DNA of 64,000 bases from Prevotella sp. (lineage in GTDB: Bacteria; Bacteroidota; Bacteroidia; Bacteroidales; Bacteroidaceae): assembly GCA_017474515.1 (NCBI GenBank), contig JAFVHN010000067.1:16353-80352 (forward strand), written 5' to 3'. This document shows positions 24,901 to 34,433 of this stretch, piece after piece. A program made the translations under genes and the position numbers. The notes beneath the pieces are model-generated. The model saw only the letters and a program-made list of their open reading frames with translations, did no database searches and was not told where the DNA came from. Position 1 is the stretch's first letter. Every line of letters starts with the position of its first letter.

Positions 24901-26745
24901 TTACTCCACGGTGACCGACTTGGCCAAGTTGCGCGGCTGGTCCACATTTTTGCCCTTGCACACGGCAATATGGTAGGCCAGCATCTGAAGGGGAATGGTT
25001 GCAATGAGCGGTTCGAGGCACTCCAGCGTGTCGGGCAGCTCAATCACCTCGTCGGCAATGCTGGCAATGGTTTCGTCGCCCTTGCTCACCAAGGCAATGA
25101 CTTTTCCCTGCCGTGCCTTGATTTCCTGGATGTTGCTCAACACCTTCTCGTACATGGCGTTATGTGTGGCCACCACCACCACCGGCATGTCGGAGTCGAT
25201 GAGGGCAATGGGGCCGTGTTTCATCTCTGCTGCGGGATAGCCCTCGGCGTGTATATAGCTGATTTCCTTCAGTTTAAGGGCACCTTCAAGCGCCACGGGA
25301 TAGCTGAAGCCACGGCCCAGATAGAGGAAATTGCGGGCGTAGGTGAAGATGCGGCTCAAGGCGGCAATCTGGTCGTTGAGCTTCAACACCTCCTCCATTT
25401 TCTGAGGTATGAGGCTCAGTTCCTTCACAATTTGCAAGTATTCTTCTTCCTTCACGGTGCCACGCTCTTTACCGAGGGCCAGGGCCAGCATGGTGAGCAC
25501 GGTGACCTGTCCGGTGAACGCCTTGGTGGAGGCCACGCCGATTTCGGGTCCCACGTGAATATACGAACCGGTGTGCGTCGTCCTTGGGATGCTGGAGCCC
25601 ACGGCGTTGCAGATGCCGTAGATAAACGCTCCATGCCGTTTGGCCAGCTCCACGGCGGCCAGCGTGTCGGCGGTTTCGCCGCTTTGCGAAATGGCAATGA
25701 CCACGTCGCCCTTGTTAATGACCGGATTGCGATAGCGGAACTCGGAAGCATATTCCACCTCAACGGGAATGCGGCAGAGGTTTTCTATCATCTGCTTGCC
25801 GATAAGTCCGGCGTGCCACGATGTGCCGCAAGCCACGATGATGAACCGCGGGGCATTGAGCAACTGCTCTTTGTAGTCGATGACGGCACTCAGGGTGACG
25901 TGGTCGGCCTCTGTGTTCACCCTGCCACGCATGCAGTTGGTAAGACAATCGGGCTGCTCGAAGATTTCCTTCAACATGAAGTGCGGATAGCCGCCTTTCT
26001 CTATCTGTCCCAGACTGATGTCAACCGTCTTTATCTCGGGCGAAAAGACTGTATTATAGATGTTTACGATTTTCAGTGCCTCGTCTTTTTTTATGACGGC
26101 GATGTTTCCGTCTTCAAGATATACCACCTTGTCGGTGTATTCAACGATGGGGCTGGCATCGGAACCGATGAAGAACTCCCCGTCGCCGATGCCCACCACC
26201 AGCGGGCTTTGCTTCTTGGCGGCTATGAGCATGTCGGGGTGGTTCTTGTCGAGCAACGCAATGGCATAGGCACCAATAACCTCGTGAAGGACCAGTTGCA
26301 CGGCGGTGAGCAAGTCGAGGTTCTTTTTCTTCTGCACATATTCCACAAATTGCACGATGACCTCGGTGTCGGTGTCGCTCCGGAACTGTATGCCCTTCTT
26401 TTGAAGTTTCTGCTTCAGGTCGGCATAATTCTCGATGATGCCGTTATGGATGATGGCCAGGTTCTGCGACTCGGAATAATGGGGATGGGCATTCCTCGAC
26501 GAGGGCTCGCCATGGGTGGCCCAGCGGGTGTGGGCAATGCCTACGCTACCTGATATGTCTTTGTCGTTGCAATAGTCGGTAAGGTTGCAGACCTTGCCTT
26601 TTGTCTTGAAAACGTCCAAGCGGCCGTTGTCGTGAATGAGCGCCACGCCGGCACTGTCGTATCCCCTGTACTCCAGCCTTTGTAAGCCCTTGATGAGGAT
26701 GGGATATGCGTCGCGCGTTCCTATGTATCCTACAATTCCGCACAT
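24901..26745 (-). CDS. glmS: Glutamine-fructose-6-phosphate aminotransferase (isomerizing)
   Basis: A 614-residue cytoplasmic enzyme making glucosamine-6-phosphate from fructose-6-phosphate and glutamine, the first step to UDP-GlcNAc and peptidoglycan. The start must be the ATG at 26743-26745, because the catalytic Cys directly follows it (MCGIVGYIG); an upstream in-frame extension of 32 codons is spurious. The N-terminal glutaminase shows TRWATHGEPSSRNAHPH and NGIIENY. Two SIS domains follow (CGTSWHAG and ISQSGETADT; LGRGFSYPVALEGALKLKE). The C-terminus PRNLAKSVTVE is standard. An export lipoprotein gene ends 32 bp upstream. Confidence 0.97.
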   Translation of the reverse strand: MCGIVGYIGTRDAYPILIKGLQRLEYRGYDSAGVALIHDNGRLDVFKTKGKVCNLTDYCNDKDISGSVGIAHTRWATHGEPSSRNAHPHYSESQNLAIIHNGIIENYADLKQKLQKKGIQFRSDTDTEVIVQFVEYVQKKKNLDLLTAVQLVLHEVIGAYAIALLDKNHPDMLIAAKKQSPLVVGIGDGEFFIGSDASPIVEYTDKVVYLEDGNIAVIKKDEALKIVNIYNTVFSPEIKTVDISLGQIEKGGYPHFMLKEIFEQPDCLTNCMRGRVNTEADHVTLSAVIDYKEQLLNAPRFIIVACGTSWHAGLIGKQMIENLCRIPVEVEYASEFRYRNPVINKGDVVIAISQSGETADTLAAVELAKRHGAFIYGICNAVGSSIPRTTHTGSYIHVGPEIGVASTKAFTGQVTVLTMLALALGKERGTVKEEEYLQIVKELSLIPQKMEEVLKLNDQIAALSRIFTYARNFLYLGRGFSYPVALEGALKLKEISYIHAEGYPAAEMKHGPIALIDSDMPVVVVATHNAMYEKVLSNIQEIKARQGKVIALVSKGDETIASIADEVIELPDTLECLEPLIATIPLQMLAYHIAVCKGKNVDQPRNLAKSVTVE

Positions 26746-26777
26746 AATGCTATCGTGTTGCCTGTGAGTTACTTTTG

Positions 26778-27554
26778 CTATTTGGTAATGGCCACCACCA
26801 GCGAGGTGATGGATGTGGCAATACCGATAAGGCCGTACCAAATGGTGTTGTTGGCAATGGCCTGGCGATTGATCTTTGTCCTGTTGGGCTCAATGTAGAG
26901 GATGTCGTTCTGCTGCAAATAATAATAGGGCGAATTGAGAATGTCGGCTTTGCTGATGTCGAGCCTGTGGATGGACTTCTGCCCCTGGGCATCTTCGCGG
27001 ATGAGCAAGATGTTGTCGCGGCGGCCGGTCATGGTAAGGTCGCCGGCACTGGCCAAGGCCTCGATGATGTTCATCTTCTCGGTGGTCACGGGCACGATGC
27101 TTGAACCCGTTTCGCCAATCAGCGTGACGTGGTAACTAGACATACGCACAGTGACGACGGGTTTTTCGGTCTTCGACATATAGGGCGAAATCTTGTCGAG
27201 AATGAGCGCCTCACATTCACGGCTGGTAAGGCCTTCCACGTGAAGCATGCCAATCATGGGCAGGTTGATCATTCCGTCGTTGTCAACCAGGTAGCCGTAA
27301 AGGCTGGCCGAGTTGCCCATGCCCTGTATGTTGGTGAAGTTCTTGTTGAAGGGCTTGGCGGCTTCGGGGTCTGAGGTGCTCACGTTGATGGTCAGCATGT
27401 CCTTGGGCATGATGCGGGCATCGTAGAGCCACTTGGAGGGAGCAAGGTTCAGCGTGTCAACGCCCTGGAAATAAACAATGTCTTTAGTGCTGCCACAGCT
27501 GCCCATTGCCAGGGCCATGACAACGACAATAATGGAAAAAAGTGCCTTTTTCAT
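26778..27554 (-). CDS. Outer-membrane polysaccharide export lipoprotein (Wza/OPX type)
   Basis: A 258-residue lipoprotein with a signal peptide ending in the lipobox MGSC (Cys20). Residues about 45-130 form the polysaccharide export (PES) domain, with MPKDMLTINVSTSDPEAAKPF. A SLBB-like domain follows (VTVRMSSYHVTLIGETG, then NIIEALASAGDL). The C-terminus ends in a hydrophobic helix (GLIGIATSITSLVVA). OPX proteins form the outer-membrane exit pore for capsule or exopolysaccharide, usually beside a Wzc-like co-polymerase; none is visible here, and the downstream neighbour is glmS, which supplies amino-sugar precursors. Confidence 0.88.
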   Translation of the reverse strand: MKKALFSIIVVVMALAMGSCGSTKDIVYFQGVDTLNLAPSKWLYDARIMPKDMLTINVSTSDPEAAKPFNKNFTNIQGMGNSASLYGYLVDNDGMINLPMIGMLHVEGLTSRECEALILDKISPYMSKTEKPVVTVRMSSYHVTLIGETGSSIVPVTTEKMNIIEALASAGDLTMTGRRDNILLIREDAQGQKSIHRLDISKADILNSPYYYLQQNDILYIEPNRTKINRQAIANNTIWYGLIGIATSITSLVVAITK

Positions 27555-27596
27555 TTATTCTCGGTTTTAATGTTAATGTTTTATTAAATACTTGTG

Positions 27597-27604
27597 CAAA
27601 AGTA
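27597..27604 (-). promoter_or_regulatory. -7 box (TACTTTTG) of the OPX lipoprotein gene
   Basis: The minus strand reads TACTTTTG 43 nt upstream of the start codon. Confidence 0.6.
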
Positions 27605-27742
27605 CTTTTTTTTTCCCAATCTGACAAATAAATCCTTTTTTATTCTTTTAGGGACAATAAAATCAGGCGTAAAGGGTCGGCATTTTGGCCAATGCCGGTG
27701 GTTTTGAAAAGAGTTTTATCGGCTTTACTTAGCATCTCACAT

Positions 27743-27870
27743 AGTTTGACGGCAAATTGAGGGCAGCAAATTGGCAATTTGACAGGTACAAATTGGCACT
27801 TTGATGCCCTCAATTTGCCGTCAAACTTTTCTACATCTTATGAACATCGATTACCAACAAGTTACACAAT
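27743..27870 (-). repeat. Dispersed palindromic intergenic element, copy D
   Basis: Perfect 23-bp arms: 27743-27765 and 27805-27827, starting AGTTTGACGGCAAATTGAGG. The loop contains AATTGGCAATTT variants. A degenerate ATCGATTACCAACAAGTTAC box follows on the right, as in copies C and F. The rest of the 27555-27996 gap holds only the OPX promoter and a hairpin. Confidence 0.75.
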
Positions 27871-27909
27871 CGCCCGGAAAGCCGCCATTGTCATAGGTAT
27901 ATTCATTCT

Positions 27910-27945
27910 ACAAACAGGCCGACGGGATTCCGCCGGCCTGTTTGT
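27910..27945 (-). terminator. Hairpin downstream of the broken surface-protein gene
   Basis: ACAAACAGGCCG (27910-27921) and CGGCCTGTTTGT (27934-27945) form a perfect 12-bp stem with a 12-nt loop, 52 bp past the gene's stop. The T run is weak. Confidence 0.5.
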
Positions 27946-27996
27946 ATCCAAGGTGCTATAGCAACATAACCCCTTATCGCAGGGTTCTAAACCATA

Positions 27997-30801
27997 TTAT
28001 TTGATAACGATCTTACGTCCCTTGTTGACATATATGCCGCGCAGGGTGGGCTTGCCGCTCAGACGGCGACCGTCCACAGTGTACCATGCGTCAGCCTTGT
28101 CTGTGTTTTCCGAGAAATCGGTGGTTGTCATCATCGTAGGCACTTCATAGGGGCCGAACATGACTCTGCGGGCACTTGCACTGCCATCGTCGTTGGGCTT
28201 CACCCAGAAGTAGGCACGACACGACTCCTGCTCGCGCGGAGTCTCCGAATAGCCAAGCTGGTTGTCGCTGTCAAGAATGACAATCTCGTTGATGTTGCCT
28301 TCATCGATGGTGAAGGGCGAGTAGTGGCCCACGAACTTCACGTTGCCGTCGGTGCCTTCCACCGCTGTCGGAGCAGCGTTGTCGATGGTCACGCCATAGA
28401 ACACGGGATTGACGATGTCGGTACCATCTTCTATCTTGGGAACCACCTTGCCATCGCGCACTTCCCAGCCGCTGCCCAGCATGCTTGCAAGTTGGCTGCC
28501 GGTGGCGGTGGTATAGGTGCCGCGCTCACCAATGTCCTGCGTCTTGTAGCAGTTGGTGATGGTGCGCGTGTCTCCACTCTTTATCATGTCCACGCCGTTG
28601 CTGCCTTCATAGTTACCATCCGCCAGACAGTTGATGATGGTATGACGGCCTGTGTCGCCCCAGCCGTAGATGATGCCCGTGTAGGTGGTGGCTCCGCTGA
28701 TACTGCCCGAGAAGAGGCAGTCCTTGATGGTGGTGGCCGTCTTGGTGCCGTGGCCGAGGATGCCGCCGCAATGGGTGTGGGTGGTGCCACCGCAGGTGAT
28801 GGTGGCTGCCACCTCGCAGTTGTTGATGTTGTTGACCATCAGGATGCCGCTGGTGGAGTAGTCGGTGGCCGTCTTGGCGAAGCCCACGAGTCCGGAACAG
28901 TGCATCGTACCATTGATGGTGCCCGTGGTCTTCACGTTCTTGATAGTGGCGCCGTAGATATAGCGGAAGGGGGCAGTGCCCTGATTCTGGGTGTCGGAAA
29001 TGTTGACGTTCAGCGTGTGGCCTTGCCCGTCGAAGATGCCCATGAAGGGATGGGAGTTGGTTCCCACCGGCAATGAAATATCGATGTCGGCAGTCAGTTG
29101 CACAATTTTGTCAGCATAGGTCTCGGTACCGTTGTTCACATTCGCGGCGAAAGTGTTCCACTCTGCCTCGGTGCCGATTTTGACATAGTTGCCGTCCCAC
29201 CTCACGATGTAAGGCTTGCCGGCCTCGATGCCGGTAAGGTCGTCGCCAAACGTCAGCGCCAGCATGCCGTTGATGAAGTCGGCCGAACAGAGTGTCTTCA
29301 CTGTAGCGCCTTCTAGCGGTGTTCCGCTGAGGCTGGGAAGGCTGAACGGCAGACAGAGGGTGTTCCAGTCGCCGTTTTTGCGGAGTGTGCGGCCGGAGAG
29401 GGTGGCGACGCACGTCCTGCCGTCGTTCGTGCTGAGCACCGCACTGTTGTCGGCATCGTTGGCCAAAACGACTTTCACTGGCACCAGCGTCTTGCCCGAG
29501 AGGATGCCATTGTCGGTCACCTTGCCACTTGGATAGTAATTGTTCTGGGTGTCGAGAAAGTCCTTCTGGAGTGTCACCGTGCCATGATAGTTGGTGGCGT
29601 AGATGCTCACATCATTGGTATAGTCAAGCGAGATGGTTGCTCCCTTGGAATCACCTATGCCTGCGGGTTGAGTACCTAAAGCGGAGGTCTCCCCACGCAT
29701 AGCCCTGATGTTGCCGCCGGTGATGTTGATGATGCTACCACTTGCACCATATCTGCCACAAATGCCATAGCCAACTACACCGCCTGTTGCAGTGACCGTG
29801 CCACCGGTGATGGTAAACGTCTTGCCATCGGCAAGTATGATATTCGCAGAACCAAGCACAGTGAGGCGGAAGTCCGAAATGTTCACGTCCTTTGATACCA
29901 CATACCATCCTGAGGGCAACACAGCATTGGTGTTGTTGATAATTTTGGCGGTCACGGTCTTCGTGGTGCCGTCGAGGTCGGTGTATCGAGCCGTTGTCGT
30001 CGCAAATTCACCCCCCCATGAGGTGGTTGAGTTTGTCTTCTGACATAAAGAGGTTATCTCCGTTAAGGTTGCCACTGATAACAGGATTACCGCTCATGTT
30101 GAGTGTACCACTCTCGTAGAAAAAGCCATTACCTACACAATTACGGTCGTTTTCTCCTAAAGATTTGTTTTGGGTGATGGTACCACCTGTGATGGTGGCT
30201 GTGCCGCTGCTACAAACACCACCACCGTAAGCGGCTTCATTTTCCTTGATGGTACCACCATTGATTGTGAGTGTCGCTTCGTTGCAAATGCCACCACCCC
30301 TCTTCGCATAATTTTGACAGATGACTCCACCATTGATAATAACAATGCCGCCGTTGTGGTTCCAAATGCCGGCGCCCTCGTTGGTACTGTGGTTATCGCG
30401 GATGGTGCCGCCATTTAAGATAAACGTACCAGCATTATATTAATTGCTCCACCATGATCTGTGTAGCCACCTTTTATAATACCGCCGCCATTTTTTATAA
30501 TACCGCCGCCATTGATAGTCAGTGAACTACCGCTGAGAATTTTAAAAACATGACCATACTGAGCCACACTGCTCAAACCTCGGTTAATCGTTTTACCGTT
30601 CAGTTCAATCACCACCGACTTGTTGTTTTCAACCACCACTTCACTGGTGATATTGATGTCATTAAGAAGCATGATTGGACTATTACCGCTTCGGATGTAA
30701 CGTTTTAGTCCTTCTTCATCGATGGCCGTAAAATACCCCGCCCATGCGCCTTGCATCGCGCCAATGAGCACGAGGAGGAAAATAAGGAAAGTTTTCTTCT
30801 T
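27997..30801 (-). pseudogene. Broken surface protein (parallel beta-helix repeats, C-terminal sorting-like tail)
   Basis: One reading can be followed across three disruptions. A signal peptide (KKTFLIFLLVLIGAMQGAWA) begins at 30801, but the expected ATG at 30799-30801 reads AAG. A frame change is needed near 30433 to pass from GGAINI to AGTFILNGG. A second lies at a run of seven G at 30011-30017; six G would join NHLMGG to EFATTTARY. The joined product is about 930 residues: many glycine-rich INGGTI-type beta-helix turns, a GLUG-like region (GIFDGQGHTLNVNI, then LVGFAKTATD), and a tail WYTVDGRRLSGKPTLRGIYV like that of the LRR protein at 8400. From an internal start about 690 residues could still be made. 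Confidence 0.75.
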
Positions 30802-31141
30802 GTCTTATCTGTTTTATATTGTTAATTATCAATTATCTCACCATGCCGATACTGGCAAAGGTGGTATTCTTTCCTACGCCGCACTTGAGATTGACAAAAG
30901 GATAATCTTGGATTTTTTCAAGGGGATTATTTTTGGTTGTAAAGGTCTTTTTTTTATTTATTTTCAAAATATTTGAAGGAAAAATTGTAAAAATTAAGAA
31001 AAAAATTTAGTTTGTTCATAGTAAAATGCAACTATAAATGGATTCCCCGAAAGCGTATCTTTCTCACGCATAAAAACTTGACACAAAAAGGAGCGACAGG
31101 CCTAATTAGTCGTCGTTCACTATTTATACCGGCTATTTACC
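30802..31141. other. AT-rich intergenic region, no gene seen
   Basis: Between the broken surface gene and the uxaC terminator. It is AT-rich with A and T runs and no convincing coding frame, tRNA or repeat. The upstream sequence of the broken gene has no good TAnnTTTG box. Confidence 0.5.
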
Positions 31142-31171
31142 AAAAATCCCGGTGAAGGGGATTCACCGGGA
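31142..31171 (-). terminator. Rho-independent terminator after uxaC
   Basis: TCCCGGTGAA (31147-31156) and TTCACCGGGA (31162-31171) form a 10-bp stem with a 5-nt loop; five T follow on the minus strand. Confidence 0.85.
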
Positions 31172-31200
31172 CTTACTTAGTATGTTCTTTTTTGTTGTAA

Positions 31201-32601
31201 TCAGAACTTAAAATAGTTCTTTGCGTTGTTGTAGCTGATGTCTTCCACCATGCGCGAAAGGCTCTCCATATCGTAGGGGATGAGACCCTTTTCCACGTCG
31301 TTGCCAAGCAGGTTGCAAAGCAAGCGGCGGAAATACTCATGTCGCGGATAGCTGAGGAACGAACGGCTGTCGGTGAGCATTCCGACGAAGCGGCTGAGCA
31401 GTCCGAGCACCGAGAGGGCGTTCATCTGCTTGGTCATGCCGTCAAGCTGGTCGTTGAACCACCATCCGCTTCCGAACTGGATTTTCCCGGGACACGAGCC
31501 GTCCTGGAAATTGCCGAGCATGGTGGCAATCACCTCGTTGGCGCAGGGATTGAGCGTATAGAGAATGGTGCGGGTCAGCTTGCCTTCCATGTTCAGCTCG
31601 TTGAGGAAATGGCTCATGGCCTTGGCGGTGGTAAACTCGCCGATGCTGTCGAAACCGGTGTCGGGACCGAGCTTGTTGTACATCAGCGTGTTGTTGTCGC
31701 GGATGGCACCATAGTGGTACTGCTGTGTCCAGCCGGCATCGTTGTCCATTTCGGCGCACAGTCTGAGGAAGCAGTGCTTGTACTGACGTACCTCATAGGC
31801 CGAGAGCACCTGCTTGCGCATGGCCTTCTCGAAGATGATTTCTATCTGGCTGTCGGTGTAGGGCTCATCATAGAATTCCTCTATGCCGTGGTCGGAGAGA
31901 CGCGAACCGTTCTCATGGAAGAAGTCGTGGCGCTTCTGAAGGGCGTCCATCATGTCCTTGAAAGAAGTGATGGTCACTCCGGCCACCTCGCCCAACTGGT
32001 TCACATAGTCAGCATATTCGGGCTTTTCAATGTTCATGGCCTTGTCGGGACGCCATGCCGGAATCATCTTGATTTCAAAGCCGCTCTCGCGTGTCTGCTT
32101 GTGGAAGCGAAGGTCGTCAACGGGGTCGTCGGTGGTACACACCGTCTCCACATTGTAACGGCGCATGAAACCGCGTGCCGTATAACCGGGCTGCTTCAGT
32201 TTCTCGTTGCACTCGTCGAAGATTTCCCTGGCCGTCTTGGGGCTCAACAGTTTGTCAATGCCGAAAGCGGTCTTCAGCTCCAAGTGCGTCCAGTGGTAGA
32301 GGGGGTTTCTGAAGGTATAGGGAACCGTCTCGGCCCATTTCTCGAACTTCTCCCAGTCGCTGGTGTCCTGGCCGGTGCAGAAGCGCTCGTCAACGCCGTT
32401 GGTCCTCATGGCACGCCACTTGTAGTGGTCGCCGCCCAGCCACAGCTCGGTAATGCTCTTGAACTGATGGTCGTTGGCCACCATTTCGGGAATAAGATGA
32501 CAGTGATAGTCAATAATGGGCATTTTTGCCGCATGATTGTGGAAAAGTTCCTGCGCGGTCTGTGTTTCCAGCAGGAAGTTTTCGTCCATAAATTTCTTCA
32601 T
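31201..32601 (-). CDS. uxaC: Glucuronate isomerase
   Basis: A 466-residue cytoplasmic isomerase converting glucuronate to fructuronate (and galacturonate to tagaturonate), the entry step for uronic acids from pectin or glycosaminoglycans. The start MKKFMDENFLLETQTAQELF and the metal-site motif IIDYHCHLIPE (about residue 27) are characteristic, with the C-terminal FRRLLCNLLGNDVEKG also typical. I chose the ATG at 32599-32601; the longer frame runs back through the predicted promoter. Other uronate genes (uxaA, uxaB, kdgK) are not adjacent. It is divergent from ansA. Confidence 0.95.
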   Translation of the reverse strand: MKKFMDENFLLETQTAQELFHNHAAKMPIIDYHCHLIPEMVANDHQFKSITELWLGGDHYKWRAMRTNGVDERFCTGQDTSDWEKFEKWAETVPYTFRNPLYHWTHLELKTAFGIDKLLSPKTAREIFDECNEKLKQPGYTARGFMRRYNVETVCTTDDPVDDLRFHKQTRESGFEIKMIPAWRPDKAMNIEKPEYADYVNQLGEVAGVTITSFKDMMDALQKRHDFFHENGSRLSDHGIEEFYDEPYTDSQIEIIFEKAMRKQVLSAYEVRQYKHCFLRLCAEMDNDAGWTQQYHYGAIRDNNTLMYNKLGPDTGFDSIGEFTTAKAMSHFLNELNMEGKLTRTILYTLNPCANEVIATMLGNFQDGSCPGKIQFGSGWWFNDQLDGMTKQMNALSVLGLLSRFVGMLTDSRSFLSYPRHEYFRRLLCNLLGNDVEKGLIPYDMESLSRMVEDISYNNAKNYFKF

Positions 32602-32639
32602 AGATTTGTTCTTTAAGTAATTAATTGGTATATCTGTTG

Positions 32640-32647
32640 CAAATATA
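32640..32647 (-). promoter_or_regulatory. -7 box (TATATTTG) of uxaC
   Basis: The minus strand reads TATATTTG 38 nt upstream of the chosen uxaC start; it also confirms that the start is not further upstream. Confidence 0.65.
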
Positions 32648-32658
32648 CACCATTTTTT

Positions 32659-32689
32659 TTTGATAAACGAAGAATTTAAGCTATATTTG
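32659..32689 (+). promoter_or_regulatory. Promoter of ansA
   Basis: TTTG (32659-32662), 19 bp, TATATTTG (32682-32689). It lies back to back with the uxaC promoter; the leader would be about 15 nt. Confidence 0.7.
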
Positions 32690-32708
32690 CAAAAAATATC
32701 CGTAAACG

Positions 32709-33782
32709 ATGTCGTATCAAGACACAAGGCAGTTGTTTGAGCGCACGGGCCGCGTTCTGCTCATCTACACCGGCGGCACCATCGGCATGGGGCGCAACCC
32801 CCTGACCGGTGCCCTCGAGCCGCTTGACTTCAAGCAACTTGCCGGCCAGATGCCCGAACTGGAGGCCATTCCCACGGGCATCGACGTTTACCAGTTCACC
32901 CCGCCCATCGACTCTTCCGACATGACGCCACGCCTGTGGGCGCACCTCGTAAGGATTATAGCCACGCGCTATCATCTTTACGACGGTTTTGTCATCCTCC
33001 ACGGCACCGACACGATGGCCTTCACTGCGTCGGCCCTCAGCTTCATGCTCGAAAACCTCACCAAGCCGGTCATCCTCACCGGTTCGCAACTTCCCATCGG
33101 CCAGCTGCGCACCGACGGCAAGGAGAACCTCATTACCAGCATTGAAATTGCTTCTGCCAGCCGCCCCGACGGTTTTCCCATGGTGCCCGAAGTGTGTATT
33201 TATTTCAGTGGCAAGCTGTTGCGCGGAAACCGCTCGACAAAGACAAATGCCGACGGCTTCAATGCTTTCGAGAGTTTCAACTATCCCCACCTGGCCGATG
33301 CCGGCATAGAAATCACCTATCACGAAGAGCACATCCTGAAGCCCGACTACCGCCTTCCGATGATTCCGCATTATGCCACCGACCCCAACGTGGTGGTGTT
33401 CACGCTTTTCCCCGGCCTTCAAGACAGCCTTGTCCGCCATTTCCTCGACTCGCGCGAACTGCGCTCCGTCGTCATGCGCACCTACGGGAGCGGCAACGCC
33501 CCGCAACGCCCGTGGCTGCTGAAGATGCTGAAAGAGGCGGCCTACCGCGGCATTACCGTGGTGAACATCAGCCAGTGCGCCTTGGGAACGGTGGAGATGG
33601 CGCGATACGACACGGGCTTCCAGCTGAAAAGCGCCGGCGTCATCAGCGGGCGCGACTGCACGGTGGAAAGTGCCGTCACCAAGCTCATGCACCTGCAAGG
33701 GCACTACACCGACAGCCAGATCATCCGCCAAATGATGAACCGCAACATGAGGGGCGAAATCACCATCCCCTCGGAAGAATAA
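32709..33782 (+). CDS. ansA: Type I (cytoplasmic) L-asparaginase
   Basis: A 357-residue enzyme hydrolysing L-asparagine to aspartate and ammonia. There is no signal peptide, so it is cytoplasmic. The two catalytic-Thr signatures are present: LLIYTGGTIGMG near residue 18 and FVILHGTDTMAFTASALSFM near 96. A QLPIGQLRTDGKEN block and the C-terminal allosteric-type domain fit type I AnsA. It is divergent from uxaC and followed by rubrerythrin after 39 bp, probably in one transcript, as no promoter box is seen between them. Confidence 0.94.
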   Translation: MSYQDTRQLFERTGRVLLIYTGGTIGMGRNPLTGALEPLDFKQLAGQMPELEAIPTGIDVYQFTPPIDSSDMTPRLWAHLVRIIATRYHLYDGFVILHGTDTMAFTASALSFMLENLTKPVILTGSQLPIGQLRTDGKENLITSIEIASASRPDGFPMVPEVCIYFSGKLLRGNRSTKTNADGFNAFESFNYPHLADAGIEITYHEEHILKPDYRLPMIPHYATDPNVVVFTLFPGLQDSLVRHFLDSRELRSVVMRTYGSGNAPQRPWLLKMLKEAAYRGITVVNISQCALGTVEMARYDTGFQLKSAGVISGRDCTVESAVTKLMHLQGHYTDSQIIRQMMNRNMRGEITIPSEE

Positions 33783-33821
33783 CAAGAAAGTATTTTCTAA
33801 CTCATTAACAATAAAAGCATT

Positions 33822-34364
33822 ATGAAAGAACTGAAAGGAACAAAAACGGAAAAGAACCTGCAGGAAGCTTTTGCCGGCGAGAGCATGGCCCGCAACAAGT
33901 ACACCTATTTTGCCAGCAAGGCCAAGAAAGACGGATTTGTGCAAATAGCAGCCATCTTCGAGGAAACGGCAGCCAACGAGAAGGAGCACGCCAAAATGTG
34001 GTACAAATACCTCAACGGCGGAAAGGTGAGCGACACCGCCACCAACCTGGAGGCTGCCGCTAACGGCGAGAACTTCGAGTGGACGGACATGTATGAGCGC
34101 ATGGCTCGCGAGGCCGAGGAAGAAGGTTTCGACGAGATTGCCGAGAAATTCCGTGGCGTGGCAGCCATCGAGAAACACCATGAGGAGCGCTACCGCCGCC
34201 TGCTCGACAATGTGAAGGGCGAAAAGGTGTTCTCGCGCGACGGCGACGTCATCTGGCAGTGCGCCAACTGCGGGCATATCGTCATCGGTCAGAAGGCTCC
34301 CGAGGTTTGTCCCGTTTGCGACCATCCCCAAGCCTATTTCCAGATTAAGGCCGAAAACTATTAA
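33822..34364 (+). CDS. rbr: Rubrerythrin
   Basis: A 180-residue non-haem iron peroxidase that detoxifies hydrogen peroxide in anaerobes, in the cytoplasm. The N-terminal ferritin-like diiron domain has [15 protein letters not shown] and [15 protein letters not shown] (E-x-x-H), then [14 protein letters not shown]. The C-terminal rubredoxin-like domain has the iron ligands in WQCANCG and CPVCDHP. Length and domain order are the usual ones. The gene ends 29 bp before a terminator hairpin. Confidence 0.96.
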   Translation: MKELKGTKTEKNLQEAFAGESMARNKYTYFASKAKKDGFVQIAAIFEETAANEKEHAKMWYKYLNGGKVSDTATNLEAAANGENFEWTDMYERMAREAEEEGFDEIAEKFRGVAAIEKHHEERYRRLLDNVKGEKVFSRDGDVIWQCANCGHIVIGQKAPEVCPVCDHPQAYFQIKAENY

Positions 34365-34393
34365 CGTCAGCTTGTAGCAGATGAGTGACGTAG

Positions 34394-34431
34394 CCCGGTG
34401 TTCACCTCTTGGTGGCGCCGGGATTTTTTTT
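34394..34431 (+). terminator. Rho-independent terminator after rubrerythrin
   Basis: CCCGG (34394) pairs with CCGGG (to 34422) around an inner CACC-TCTT-GGTG stem, and is followed by eight T. Confidence 0.85.
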
Positions 34432-34433
34432 AA

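Noticed and set aside
24970-26553. Long plus-strand frame antisense to glmS
   Set aside because: glmS on the minus strand is certain; the antisense frame has no promoter, signal or family.
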